Shown here in pieces: positions 8,724 through 17,913 of a stretch of 54,263 nucleotides of DNA (position 1 is its first letter; the number at the start of each line of letters is the position of its first letter). Source of the DNA: Streptomyces cahuitamycinicus (lineage in GTDB: Bacteria > Actinomycetota > Actinomycetes > Streptomycetales > Streptomycetaceae); the NCBI RefSeq assembly GCF_002891435.1, contig NZ_POUC01000010.1:1-54263 (forward strand). Direction: 5' to 3'. The translations under genes and the position numbers were made by a program. The notes under the pieces are model-generated. The model was given only the letters and a program-made list of their open reading frames with translations, made no database searches and was not told the DNA's origin.

Positions 8724-9995
8724 TCAGGCAGATCGCCGCGTGTGCTCGGCCAGGTCGTCGGTCATGTCGCCCGTCAGCGCAACGACCGCGTGGGCCGCGG
8801 AAGCCAGCGTGACGTGGCGGTGCCACCCGCGGAACGACCGCCCCTCGAAGTCCTTGAGCCCGACGCGTTCCCCGACCTCGGCCAGGTCCCGCCGCGCTCG
8901 CGCGGCCAGCTTGGTCATCCGCAGCAGCGCGCTCGCCGGTACGGAGGCCATGTTCGTGACCCACATCGCCGAGGGGGCACGCCCGGCGGCCTCCCACTCG
9001 CCCAGCAGCACGAGCTCCCCGTTGCCGTGGCCGGTACGGCTCAGGCGTGCGGACGTGCTCACCGCGCCCACCCGCACCGTGACGGCCGCCGAGACACGGC
9101 GGGCGCGGAACGGCCCGGTCGGGTCGGTCCACTGCACCGGACGGCCCAGCCCCCTGACCGCCGCAAGGATCTGTTCGGCGCCGAGCGGCCCCGCACCATG
9201 GCCGGGCAGGGCGGGATCACGCACGGTGAGCCTGGTCGCCCCGCCGACCCGTACGATCACGGGCACGCCCGCGTCGGTGAACCTGCCGACGGTGGTGGCC
9301 ACGCGCGTCACGTGGGCGTTGAGCACCACCGGCCGCAACGGCACCCGCCAGGACGTCATCGTCTCCAGGACGGCGGCGGACGCGCACTCCTCCTCCGTCT
9401 CCTCACCTACTCCTTCGGGGACCTCGGCCCGGCGGCGGCGGTTGTCGTCCTGCACCCAGGTCTGAGGAAGGTGCAGCCGCCAGTGGACGGGGGCGCTGAA
9501 GGTCTCGGACGCGTGCCAGACGCCGAAGGCGTGCTGGCCCCGGAAGGCCTGCCCCAGGCAGGGGTCGAACACCTCGTCGACCCCGACGGAGTGGTGGCCG
9601 GCCTTGAGGATGGGCATGGACCGCACCACCCACGCACGGGGGGCCACAACCTGCTCGAGGTGGGCGGCCAGTGCCTCCCGCACCGGCATCCAGTCCCAGG
9701 TGGAGCTGCTGATGAAATGGTGCAGGCTCTGCTCGGCAGCCGGACCGCCGACATGGGCGGCGATGTTGCGGATGGACTTGCGTCCGCTGGTTCTCAGCAG
9801 ACCGCGCAGGTACTGCTCGCCCTTCTGTCTTTGATCGCGCCGGGCGAACGAGGTGAACAACACGTCGGACAGCTCCCGGGCCGGCCCCTCCCATGCGTCC
9901 CCGGAACCGCCCGAGGCGGCACCACCAGCGGCGAGCCGCAGGCGGGACCCCGACACGTCCCGCCCCAAACCGACGTCCCTGCGTGACCCGAACAC
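8724..9995 (-). CDS. IS701-like transposase homologue, probably not catalytic
   Basis: The 423-residue protein shows the IS701-type N-terminal block (RQKGEQYLRGLLRTSGRKSI, AAEQSLHHFISSSTWDW) followed by a domain that aligns with the DDE region. In active IS701 enzymes the first aspartate lies in a DDTG-x2-KKG type motif; the equivalent stretch here reads SMPILKAGHHSVGV and lacks those acidic residues. The GTG start at 9995 has a clean GGGGGAG 6 nt upstream. No terminal inverted repeats were found around it. Such stand-alone homologues occur beside secondary-metabolite regulators in Streptomyces, so a domesticated DNA-binding role is possible. Confidence 0.7.
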   Translation of the reverse strand: MFGSRRDVGLGRDVSGSRLRLAAGGAASGGSGDAWEGPARELSDVLFTSFARRDQRQKGEQYLRGLLRTSGRKSIRNIAAHVGGPAAEQSLHHFISSSTWDWMPVREALAAHLEQVVAPRAWVVRSMPILKAGHHSVGVDEVFDPCLGQAFRGQHAFGVWHASETFSAPVHWRLHLPQTWVQDDNRRRRAEVPEGVGEETEEECASAAVLETMTSWRVPLRPVVLNAHVTRVATTVGRFTDAGVPVIVRVGGATRLTVRDPALPGHGAGPLGAEQILAAVRGLGRPVQWTDPTGPFRARRVSAAVTVRVGAVSTSARLSRTGHGNGELVLLGEWEAAGRAPSAMWVTNMASVPASALLRMTKLAARARRDLAEVGERVGLKDFEGRSFRGWHRHVTLASAAHAVVALTGDMTDDLAEHTRRSA

Positions 9996-10210
9996 GAGAA
10001 CTCCCCCTTCGTCGCCGTGGCGGCGTCCGTCCAGGGAGACTCTGCCTTCCGCCGGGCCGCAGCACGAGGTGTCCGGACCCCCCACTGCACCCCTCCGCAC
10101 GGTCGCCCGACCACCACCGCCACCCTGGCGGCTCGGCACGCCTCGGCTCGCACGTCACCAGCGGAAGCCGTCCGGGAGGCCGACGACCGCGCGGGCACGC
10201 CGCCACTTCC

Positions 10211-10312
10211 GGCCGAGGCGAGGTAGACCATGAGGTGCCATCGGACACCGATCACATCGGCAAGGGCGTCGACCTGGGCGACGGTGGCGCTCCGGCGCTC
10301 CGGCGCTCCACG
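10211..10312 (-). pseudogene. Tyrosine integrase fragment
   Basis: About 34 codons read RRSATVAQVDALADVIGVRW followed by HLMVYLAS, which matches the start of the catalytic domain of actinophage-type tyrosine recombinases. Neither the Arg box nor the HxxR/Tyr region is present. It is a short remnant in the 407-bp gap between the transposase-like gene and the beta-propeller gene; I see nothing else in that gap. Confidence 0.5.
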
Positions 10313-10402
10313 GCGGACTCCTTGGCAACTGCCTGGCACTGATCGTGGTGTCCTGGAGGGCGGGGAGCTGGAGCGCTTCGACAAGATGTGTCAGCGTCCA
10401 TG

Positions 10403-11659
10403 TCAGACCGCGGCGATGCCCTCCATGCCGGACTCGTCGAAGGCGGGCAGGCCCTCGGCTGTCGTCACCTTGGTGAGGGCGCCGTTGGCCTCGACGCGGA
10501 AGCCGTCGACAGTGCCGGAGACGGCGTTCTGAACGTAGACGAATTTCTCGTCCTCGGTGACGGCGAGGTCGATCACGCCCTGCGAGTTGGCCGAGGGCGG
10601 GGTGGCGATGCCCACCTCGTTGGTCAGGGAGAGCGTGCCGCGCTTGTCCATGCGGTAGCCGGTGACGGTGGAGTTGCCGGTGTTGCCGCCGTAGAAGTAG
10701 TTGCCCGCGCGCTCCAGCCAGCACAGGGTTTCCTGGCCATTGGCCAGGGGCTGCTGCAGGACCTTCAGCTTGCCGTCGCGCCTCACCTTGTACGTGGTGA
10801 CCGTGGACTTCTCGGCCTCGGCGACCAGCATCCGCTTCCCGGTCCTGTCGAAGCTGATCGCGAACGGGACACCGCCCGCCGACTTGTTGACGACCGGTTC
10901 GGCGACGGCCGGGAGGCCGTTCCGTTTCATCGGGAAGACCTCGACGGTGTTGTTGCCCTTGGTGGTGACCACCAGGTTGCGGCCGTCCGGGGTGAACTCG
11001 ACCTCACCGGGCGAGGTGTCGAAGCGCGGTATGTCCTCGTTGTTCAGGCCCAGGGAGCGGTGGGACCCGCGCAGCGGCTTGAGCCCCTTGCCGGTGATCT
11101 TGAAGCCCTGGACGCTGCCCTCTCCGCCCGCGTTCATGACGTACGCGATGCTGCCGTGCACCGCGATGCTTGCCGGGAACTCCCCACCGGAGTCCACAAC
11201 GTGGCGGCCCTTCAGTGCCTGACCCTCGACACGGAACGAGGTCACCGTGCCGCTGCCCGCGTTGACCGCCAGCAGCATCCCCGAGGCGTCGTCGTAGACG
11301 AGTGAGCCCTGGGAGGCGAGTGAGTCGGTGGGGGCATCGACCTGGTCGCCACCCTTGCCGCCGGTCTCGAAGGTGCCCGCGGGTTCGAGCTTGCCGTCGT
11401 CGCCCCGCGCAAAAGCGTGGATGGTGTTGCCGTCCAGCTCGTTGCCCTGGACGAAGACGGCATGGTCGCCCCCGGCGGCGCTCCCGGAGTACTGACTGGC
11501 CGAGGCCAGGGACACAGCCACCGTGGCGGCCCCGGCGATGGCCAGCGCTCCACCGCCGATCACGATGCGGCGCGTCCTGGACTTCGCCCCGTGACCGCCG
11601 CGTGTGCCGACGGACTGGCTCGTGCGGCGGTGGCCCCTCTGGCTGCTGTGCATGCTCAT
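10403..11659 (-). CDS. Secreted lactonase-like seven-bladed beta-propeller protein
   Basis: The 418-residue protein starts with a basic stretch and a hydrophobic segment (RRIVIGGGALAIAGAATVAV) typical of an export signal. About seven repeated blade units follow, with motifs such as GSLVYDDASGMLLAVNAGS, FTPDGRNLVVTTKGNNTVEV and VTEDEKFVYVQNAVSGTVDG. This is the lactonase (6-phosphogluconolactonase-like) propeller family. The start at 11659 has GAGGAACGGGAC upstream. Catalytic activity cannot be assumed, since many secreted members have no known substrate. It appears to be a single-gene unit. Confidence 0.85.
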   Translation of the reverse strand: MSMHSSQRGHRRTSQSVGTRGGHGAKSRTRRIVIGGGALAIAGAATVAVSLASASQYSGSAAGGDHAVFVQGNELDGNTIHAFARGDDGKLEPAGTFETGGKGGDQVDAPTDSLASQGSLVYDDASGMLLAVNAGSGTVTSFRVEGQALKGRHVVDSGGEFPASIAVHGSIAYVMNAGGEGSVQGFKITGKGLKPLRGSHRSLGLNNEDIPRFDTSPGEVEFTPDGRNLVVTTKGNNTVEVFPMKRNGLPAVAEPVVNKSAGGVPFAISFDRTGKRMLVAEAEKSTVTTYKVRRDGKLKVLQQPLANGQETLCWLERAGNYFYGGNTGNSTVTGYRMDKRGTLSLTNEVGIATPPSANSQGVIDLAVTEDEKFVYVQNAVSGTVDGFRVEANGALTKVTTAEGLPAFDESGMEGIAAV

Positions 11660-12108
11660 GTCCCGTTCCTCTGTCTCTGTGCGGTGCCGTCCACGAGCTG
11701 TGGACGTCACCAGAGTGAACAGAGGGAGCGGTGTGCCGATGCGGAACGGTAGTCGCGTCAGACTCTCGTAAGACGGCAAGCCAGGCTTCGGCGTCCGAGA
11801 GGCCGGTACCGACGAAGACCCAGTGCGCGTCGTGGTTCACCATCGCCCTCCGCGGCGCTTCCGCCACGGCATCGACGTCTTGAGTCGCGGAGGGCATCGC
11901 GTGAAGTACGACGTTTTACAGATCCTCGGTGTGGCTCTCGTTGTCCTTGGGGGGCGGGGGGCAGGGAGCGATCCGTCAGCTCGTCGACCACAGCAACACA
12001 AACCTGCCCGTCCCTGGGGGAGGCATGACCGAGCAAACGATGGGCGGCCCAGGTTGTCCGAAGCAAGCGCATGGAAGTATCTGATCTCGACACTAAGGAG
12101 TCCCGACA
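11660..12108. other. Intergenic region without a supported gene
   Basis: This 449-bp gap separates the beta-propeller gene from the metallophosphoesterase and should hold both promoters. I see no convincing gene. AAGGAG at 12095-12100 is the ribosome site for the downstream GTG start. Confidence 0.5.
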
Positions 12109-12864
12109 GTGGTCGTAATCGCTCACCTCAGCGACATCCATATCGACGACGGGCAACGCAGCATCGACCGCACCCGAACCGTCATGGATTACCTCGACGA
12201 CCTCCCCTACGACCTGGATGCCGTCCTGGTCACCGGTGACATCGCCGACCACGCCCTGCCCGCCGAGTACGAGCAGGCTCGCAAACTGCTGGTGTCCAGG
12301 CACCCGATGCTGGTCTGCCCCGGCAACCACGACGACCGTGCCGCGTTCCGTCAACACCTTCTGGGGCAACCGGGGACGGCGGCCCCGGTCAACCAGGTGC
12401 ACCGCACTGCCGATGCCGTCATCGCGCTGTGCGACTCCTCGGTGCCGGGCAAGCACGAGGGCTACCTCGAGGACGAGACCCTCGCCTGGCTGGAGGACGT
12501 GCTGGCCCAAACTCCCGAAACGGTGCCCGTCCTGGTTGGCTTCCACCACCCACCGGTCCTGCTGCACGAGCCCTTCATCGACGGGATCCGCCAGTTCGGG
12601 GAGGAGCGGCTGGCCGCACTCGCCGACCGTCACCCCAACCTGGCGGCCTTCCTGTGCGGGCACGCCCACACCCCCGCGGTCACCACCTTCGCCGAGCGCC
12701 CGCTGCTGGTGGCCCCGGGAGTCGCCTCCACCCTCCGCCTCCCCTGGGAGCGCCGCGCCCACCCTCAGGATTACGTCGACCTGGATCACCCTCCCGCGTT
12801 CGCCTTCCACGTCCTGGACGATGAAGGACGGCTGACCACCCATTACCGATGCGTCACCAACTGA
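12109..12864 (+). CDS. Calcineurin-like metallophosphoesterase (CpdA-type)
   Basis: The 251-residue protein has all five metal-binding blocks of the metallophosphoesterase fold: D9-x-H11 (SDIHI), GDIAD with D44, GNHDD at residues 72-76, the FHHPP histidine and the terminal GHAH. This resembles class III cyclic-nucleotide phosphodiesterases of the CpdA type. The GTG start follows AAGGAG by 8 nt. No signal peptide is seen, so it is cytoplasmic. cAMP phosphodiesterase activity is possible, but the family also cleaves other phosphoesters. Confidence 0.88.
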   Translation: MVVIAHLSDIHIDDGQRSIDRTRTVMDYLDDLPYDLDAVLVTGDIADHALPAEYEQARKLLVSRHPMLVCPGNHDDRAAFRQHLLGQPGTAAPVNQVHRTADAVIALCDSSVPGKHEGYLEDETLAWLEDVLAQTPETVPVLVGFHHPPVLLHEPFIDGIRQFGEERLAALADRHPNLAAFLCGHAHTPAVTTFAERPLLVAPGVASTLRLPWERRAHPQDYVDLDHPPAFAFHVLDDEGRLTTHYRCVTN

Positions 12865-12924
12865 TCACCCCGGCCTCGCGGAAGAGGCTCTCGGTACCGT
12901 CGCCCACCGACACACGCTGATACA

Positions 12925-12951
12925 GATATAATCGATGACACTATTGATATC
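12925..12951. promoter_or_regulatory. Possible vapBC autoregulatory operator
   Basis: An AT-rich 27-bp stretch begins GATAT and ends ATATC, with partial symmetry (GATAT-AAT against GATATCAAT on the other strand), just before the vapB ribosome site. VapBC complexes usually bind such repeats in their own promoter. Confidence 0.4.
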
Positions 12952-12967
12952 CATGGAGGTGCCATCG

Positions 12968-13183
12968 ATGACCCGAACCGTGATCGACCTCGACGATCAG
13001 CTGGTCGCCGACGTGGCCAAGGCCCTCGGCACCAGCACCAAGAAGGAGACGGTGAACACCGCCCTGCGGGAAGTGCTGGAGAACCGGCGGCGCGCCCTGG
13101 CGCTCACCCGACTGCGGGCGGCGGCCGAAGAGGGAGCCTTTGACCTGGACCTCTTCGAGGACAAGGGGAACTACCGCCGGTGA
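12968..13183 (+). CDS. vapB: VapB-type ribbon-helix-helix antitoxin
   Basis: The 71-residue protein begins with an Arc-like ribbon (TRTVIDLDDQLVADVAKALG) followed by helices (KKETVNTALREVLENRRR) and an acidic tail (FDLDLFEDKGNYRR) that would block the toxin. The start at 12968 has GGAGGT 7 nt upstream. It overlaps the toxin gene by 4 nt (GTGA), which couples their translation. It neutralises the PIN toxin and probably represses its own operon. Confidence 0.9.
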   Translation: MTRTVIDLDDQLVADVAKALGTSTKKETVNTALREVLENRRRALALTRLRAAAEEGAFDLDLFEDKGNYRR

Positions 13184-13602
13184 ACGCCGCGCAATTCCTG
13201 ATCGACACCAGCGCGCTCGCCCGTCTGCTGCGCGGCGACGCCGAGCAGTACGGATGGGACCAGGCAGCGGCAGCCGGGCTCATCGCCACCTGCCCCATCA
13301 CCGAGCTGGAGTTGTTCTGCAGCGCACGCTCCGCCGCCGACCGCACCCAGGGCATCGAGGATCTGCGCCTGCTCTTCGGCCGGGTGCCCATCGACGACCG
13401 TGCCTACGACCGCGCCTGGCAGGTCCAGGAACTCCTCACGAAGCGCGGACAGCATCGCAGCGCCGGGCCGGTCGACCTCGTGGTGGCCGCCACGGCCGAG
13501 TTGCAGGGGCTGACTCTCCTGCACCGCGACCGGGACTTCGAGTGCATCGCCGCCGTCACCGGACAGGCACTCCAGTGGTACGGCCCAGAAGTCGCCAAGT
13601 GA
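13180..13602 (+). CDS. vapC: VapC-type PIN-domain toxin ribonuclease
   Basis: The 140-residue protein is a PIN nuclease. Metal-binding acidic residues are visible in FLIDTSALARLL (Asp 9), PITELELFCSAR (Glu 43), GPVDLVVAATAE and LLHRDRDFE near the C terminus. PIN toxins cleave tRNA or rRNA. The GTG start overlaps vapB. The operon sits 270 bp before attachment copy A. A 33-codon relative of this toxin, sharing DRTQGIEDLRLLF, lies before copy B at 31447-31545, so this cassette probably travelled with the integrating elements. Confidence 0.92.
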   Translation: MNAAQFLIDTSALARLLRGDAEQYGWDQAAAAGLIATCPITELELFCSARSAADRTQGIEDLRLLFGRVPIDDRAYDRAWQVQELLTKRGQHRSAGPVDLVVAATAELQGLTLLHRDRDFECIAAVTGQALQWYGPEVAK

Positions 13603-13870
13603 GCCAAGGCAGGCGGGCGCTACGTCGGAGGTCTGCGCACTGGCGAAGCGCTCCCCGAGTCGGACATGCGCATCAGCCGAGCCAAGCACAGAGCCCCTTC
13701 GCTCAGGCGCCCTGCCCGCCGCCTTTCGAAGCCGTGCCCACAGCGTGCCCGTAAGAGCGGACAACCGCGGTCAACAGCGGTGCGGCCATGCACTGTCGGG
13801 CGCCAGCCAAGAGAGCATACGCCCAGGACATACGCCCAGGTCACAAGGTACTCGGCCGTCCGAGCGCCAT
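13603..13870. other. Element-end region upstream of attachment copy A
   Basis: No gene is supported here. The stretch 13732-13782, beginning CCGTGCCCACAGCGTGCCC, recurs almost unchanged before copy D (46490-46540) and in shorter form before copies B and C. It is followed by a tandem 12-bp repeat, CATACGCCCAGG at 13816-13827 and 13829-13840, with a 13-bp period. That arrangement would suit integrase arm-binding sites. Confidence 0.5.
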
Positions 13871-13949
13871 AGCTTCCCAAGCTGAGAGCGCGAGTTCGAT
13901 TCTCGTCACCCGCTCCATGATGAAACCCCAGGTCAGTGGCCTGGGGTTT
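13871..13949 (+). repeat. Attachment copy A: 3' tRNA-Gly(CCC) fragment plus hairpin
   Basis: Bases 13871-13917 reproduce the 3' part of a tRNA-Gly with CCC anticodon: anticodon loop TTCCCAA, the T-arm GAGTTCGATTCTC, an acceptor strand and the encoded CCA. The 5' half is absent, so this is not a working tRNA. A hairpin follows at 13923-13949 (arms AAACCCCAGG and CCTGGGGTTT). Integrases often recombine in tRNA 3' ends and leave such duplicates. Confidence 0.8.
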
Positions 13950-14008
13950 GTTTATTGTCTAGTCCAACTTGAGGGTGGCGTGCCCACTGCGTGCCCTAAG
14001 CTTGATCA

Positions 14009-15460
14009 TTAACCTCGCTGCTGTTTCAGGCGGACGTGTTCGGTGAGGGTTTCGATTCGTTTCACGGTCTTCCCAGGCTCGTGACGTGGGGCTGGCCTGC
14101 GGTTCTTCGAGCCGGGTGGGCGGCCGGGTCCGAGCTTGGAGGGTCTGGGCACGTCGGCGGGACCGGCGGTCTTCAAGCGGAGGTGGCGGAACCCCCGGCG
14201 AACCCGGGCAGGGGTGAGCCGGCGTGGCTCGGAGGGCCGTTCCCAGGGCCGGCGGATGTCCTCGGCGAGGGGGCGGGCGAGGCGGAGTTGGGTGTGGGCG
14301 GCGATGATCAGCCAGGTCCACAGGTCGGCCGTGTGCGGATCACGGACCTTGGGGACGGTCCAGCCCAGGGTCTGCTTGAACAGCCGGAAGGTGTGTTCAA
14401 GATCGAATCGGCGGAGGAACGCCTGCCAGCGCACGTCGACGTCTGCGCCGGCCATGCCGGTGCGCGAGGACCACAGCCACACCGGCTTGGGGTCGCGGTC
14501 GCCGGGCAGGTGCTCGACCTTCAGCCGGATCAACGTGCCATGGATCAAAGGGAGTTCACCGCAGTGGTCGAGCCAGGGGCCACGGGCCTGCAATCGGGGG
14601 TGCATCCGGTCCCAGGCGAGGGCTTCGGCCGTGCCGTAGCGGGTGGTGTCGCACGTCGTGGCCTGGTCGGGGGTGTGCCAGGACTCCGGCTTGGAGAAGG
14701 TGAGGACGCCGCCGTGCTTGCGGGGTGCCCGCCACGCGGGGTGGAGCGACGCGGTCCGGCATCCCGGAGCATGACCCTGTCCGAGCGCAGCCGGCCGACC
14801 AGCTCGACGGGCAGGTCGGCCAGGACGTAGGCGAGGCGGGTGACGTCGTAGCCGGTGTCCATGACGACGAGGATGTCCGCGTCGCCCGGCCGCCACTGCC
14901 CGGCGTGCACCAGCCGGGTGACCACCTCGCACAGCTGGGTGGCGGTCACCGCGGTGGCATCGTCGGACGGCCCCAGCCGGATCGCGTCCAGCACGGCCGT
15001 CCAGGACGTGCGTCCCGTCTCCAGGGCGGCGACGAAGGAGTAGGGCCAGCCGGGGATGAACTGATCCGCGCTGCGGCCCCGCCCGTAGACGTGGCAGAAC
15101 AGCAACTCCGGGCTGGTGGGGGCGTCGGGACGCAGCCAGTTGCTCACGTCGACGGTGAGGACGATCCGCCCGTACGGCGGCGCGCGGCAGCGGGGTGGCG
15201 GCCAGCAGCCTGCGCAGGCGGCGCGGCTCCAGCCAGCCGTGATTGACCGCGTCGTACATTGCCCCGTGCCCGCGCCGGTGCTCGGCCGTGAGCGTCAACT
15301 CGACCAGCGACGTCACCGGGCCGTCCGAGCACAGCACCGCGTCGGTGAGCTCGAAGAGCGCATCCGCCCGGGTGTAGAGGCAGTCGTAGAACTCGACACG
15401 AAAGTGGGACAGGACGTCCAACGCGGCGTCAGTGGACTGTTCAGCGGCGAGACTCTTCAC
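14009..15460 (-). pseudogene. DDE transposase with two compensating frameshifts
   Basis: The N-terminal part (AALDVLSHFRVEFYDCLYTR, LVELTLTAEHRRGHGAMYDA) and the C-terminal part (RYGTAEALAWDRMHPRL, FDLEHTFRLFKQTLGWT, HTQLRLARPLAEDIRRPWER) lie in one frame. The middle (VSNWLRPDAPTSPELLFCHV, DILVVMDTGYDVTRLAYVLA, VGRLRSDRVML) lies in another. One-base shifts near 15180 and 14730 cause this. The intact relative would be about 480 residues with a DDE nuclease core, so this copy cannot transpose by itself. Sequencing error at one of the sites cannot be excluded. Confidence 0.8.
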
Positions 15461-15574
15461 CAGCGGCCGTTCCTTCGCGTGACGTTGCTCGACACCTCGA
15501 AGCGTGAAGAACGGCCGCCCTGTTGTCCCGAGAACGAACCAAGATCAGCGGGTCAGGTGAACGGCCGAGGTTAA
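14009..15574. mobile_element. DDE insertion sequence with frameshifted transposase
   Basis: The segment is filled by one transposase gene. TTAACCTCG at 14009-14017 and CGAGGTTAA at 15566-15574 form a 9-bp inverted repeat at the proposed ends; the ends are tentative because the left repeat includes the transposase stop. The right end abuts an IS5-type transposase remnant, as if it had inserted there. Confidence 0.5.
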
Positions 15575-15647
15575 ACACCAAGTAACTGGTGGCGACCGCT
15601 CTGGCGTGCTTGAGCTTGTTGATGGACCGTTCAACGGTGTTGCGGGT
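15570..15647 (-). pseudogene. IS5-type transposase C-terminal fragment
   Basis: About 25 codons read RNTVERSINKLKHARAVATS then YLVF, matching the conserved RN-x-VER-x-I motif near the C terminus of IS5-family transposases. It is cut at the edge of the neighbouring insertion sequence. Confidence 0.55.
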
Positions 15648-15709
15648 TGTGGGCTGCCCTGACCGCGCCGTTCAGGCGGTGAAGCGGGGCCGACTTCCCA
15701 ATCCGCCGA

Positions 15710-17477
15710 TCATGCGAGACCGGCTACCCGGAAGAGATCGGACATGTAGAAGGTGCCGGGTTGCAGCCCCAGGTTCGGCTTCCACTGATCCTTCTCATTC
15801 TTCCCCTGGTTGTAGGCGAGGTAGGATCCCGGGTCTGCCGCGACCAGACCGTAGAGGACCTCTCCGACGATGACGCTGGCCAGGGTGCCGAGCTTGAGAC
15901 TTCCGATGTCAGGGCATTCCTCTTGGATGGCACCTTCCCGGAGCGCGTAGAACCACAGCGGAGCCTTGTCGGCCGGGTACCAATCCTCCGGGATACCGAT
16001 CTGGTAGTTGTCGTATACCTTGGCAGGCTCTTGCGGGTACTTGGTGCGCACTCTACGGGCCAGATCCTGACCGGATGGCAGGCCCTTGCGGCTGTTGGGG
16101 GAAAGGTTGGGGGCGTCCTGTGCGGTGCGTTCGAAAGAATTTGCCCGGAGCATGTTGCGGATGGCGATGGACCGCAAGGGGACGTATTTCTGGCTCGGGT
16201 CTTTGGGTAGCGGCTCGCTCATTTCCGGGTTGTCGATCCAGAGCAACGGATTGTCGATCGGCCCCGGCATCTGCAGGAAGGCGTGGACGATTTTGGCATC
16301 GAATCTCTTCGCCCACTGAGGGAATCTCTTTCCCTGAGTGTCGGAGGTCGAGCGCGGGATCGCGAAAAAACGCGTCCAGTCGATGACCTCGTCGCGAGAC
16401 AGCGCGGCGAAGGGCTTTCGGAAGTTGAAGATGTGTCCACTTTTGCTGTCATTGAGCGCGTAGGTCTCCAGCACCAGGGAGTGCAGTCGGTAGCAGGCGA
16501 CGCTGAACTCCACCGGCAGGAGCAGGGGCTGCCCTGGGACGGGCTCGTAGAACTGCGGTCCCTGGCTCATGATCTGCGCGTGGACCGTTTCCCTGATGAT
16601 CCTCGGCAGCCAGTCGTTCAGAATCATCCACTGGTAGTGCCACACGACCCTTTTTTTCGCCTGGCTGAAGAGGAGGAGGTCATCGACCGATCCTCTCATG
16701 AGATCCACCACCGCGTTGTGGAACTTCATGAAGGCCAGGTGCAGCTGGATGGTGATGATGGTGTTGTCGTTGCGCGGATCCGCGATGATCGGGCAGCCTT
16801 GGGGGTTGCGCGGGACGTCGAATTCGCGGTCCGGATCGATCCAGAACTTTCCGGTTTGGTTGATGTCGTAGTACTGGAACGCCTGGGTCTGCGGACCAAG
16901 CCCGTAAACGTGCTCCAGGTCGATGCGGGCACTGCGGTAGTTCGCTGTGGTCCCGGGCGTGTTCGTGTCGAACGTCGCATCGGCCTGGAACGTAATGTTG
17001 TGGTCAAGGAACTGCCCCAGGTAGGTGTAACCCGCCGGAATTCCTTCTTTCGCGGGGTTCCGGGGGGAGGTCAGGGGTGGAATTGCGCTCGCGTGGTTGA
17101 ACAAGCTGACCGGGGGGCCGAGCTGGCTGCACATGGTGTTCAAGCCCGTCGGCGGATTGTTGTCCATCGGACCGCAGGGCGCACCGAGCTTCTTGATGGC
17201 CGCGTCGTCCGGGCAGAACCCGGCCAGGTCCGGGAAGAGCCACTGGTAGTAACTCGTATCGGTCACAGGCGGCTGCTGGGCCACCCCGGCCGCACCGGCA
17301 CCGTCCGTCGCCAGCCGGAGCGGGCATCCGTGATCCGTGTAGGTGGTCTGCGCGAAGGGGCCGTCCACCAGGCCGAGCGGGGGGGTGGTCGTCGCCGTTC
17401 CCGAGCAACTGGTCGAGTATTCGCTGCTGGAGATCGGCGGTGCGAAGTGCCACATCTTGGGATTCGGTGCTGTCCAT
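15710..17477 (-). CDS. Haem peroxidase (animal peroxidase superfamily), frameshifted here
   Basis: The coding region specifies about 588 residues. The main frame has the distal-His region TYLGQFLDHNITFQAD, a typical LEHVYGLGP segment, LHLAFMKFHNAVVD, and the proximal-His region FSVACYRLHSLVLETYAL. The usual Asp after the distal His is Asn (DHN). The true N terminus, starting MDSTESQDVALRTADLQQRI at 17477, is in another frame. The frames join at a run of seven G at 17379-17385; six G would restore DDHPPLGLVDGPF. A sequencing error or a real slip are both possible. No signal peptide is seen. The gene diverges from the MNIO operon across a palindrome, which suggests joint regulation. Confidence 0.82.
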
Positions 17478-17913
17478 CGTGAGGTTCTCCCGGATCGGAG
17501 AGCGTCTCCGCGTAGAGGTTGAGGTGATCTTGCGGGCGCCGGCGCTTGAGGGCGTCATGCCCTGAGGAGTCAGTACAGGTGGCAGGTTGGCCCTTGCGCC
17601 GCCTGTTCATTGGAGCACCGGTCCGGTGGCGTGTCCCGTACTCGCCTGGGGCCTACCGCCAGATGGCTCCACAGATCCCTCCGGACCGTTCGCCCGGAAG
17701 TCTCCTCCAGCCCCTTGGCGACTCGGACAGGGCGCGGGGCGGCCACCCGATCGGGTGGCGTTCGGCTGCAGACGCGCGCCGGGCATGCCCCCGCCATGCC
17801 ACAAAGTCAACACCCTCCGTGTTTGAAAGATTGCGCAACGTGATCAATGCTGCTGTTCTGCCTCGCACCACCCGGTGGCGGGGCCACTGTGCGCGACTCA
17901 CGAGGAGAACGTC
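17478..17913. other. Divergent promoter region of peroxidase and MNIO operon
   Basis: This 436-bp gap holds no supported gene. It contains the palindrome at 17742-17759, an 8-bp palindrome TTGCGCAA at 17831-17838 and the GAGGAG ribosome site (17902-17907) of the cysteine-rich protein gene. Confidence 0.6.
17742..17759. promoter_or_regulatory. 18-bp perfect palindrome, candidate operator
   Basis: GCCACCCGATCGGGTGGC is fully self-complementary and sits roughly in the middle of the region between the haem peroxidase and the MNIO operon. A dimeric repressor serving both promoters would fit. No regulator gene is adjacent. Confidence 0.5.

Noticed and set aside
13801-13841. A CRISPR-like short tandem repeat.
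   Set aside because: Only two 12-bp units occur without spacers of CRISPR length, and no cas genes are present. Integrase arm sites fit better.
13871-13917. A complete tRNA-Gly gene at attachment copy A (and at B, D, E).
   Set aside because: No D-arm or 5' acceptor strand precedes any of the copies, so only 3' fragments are present.
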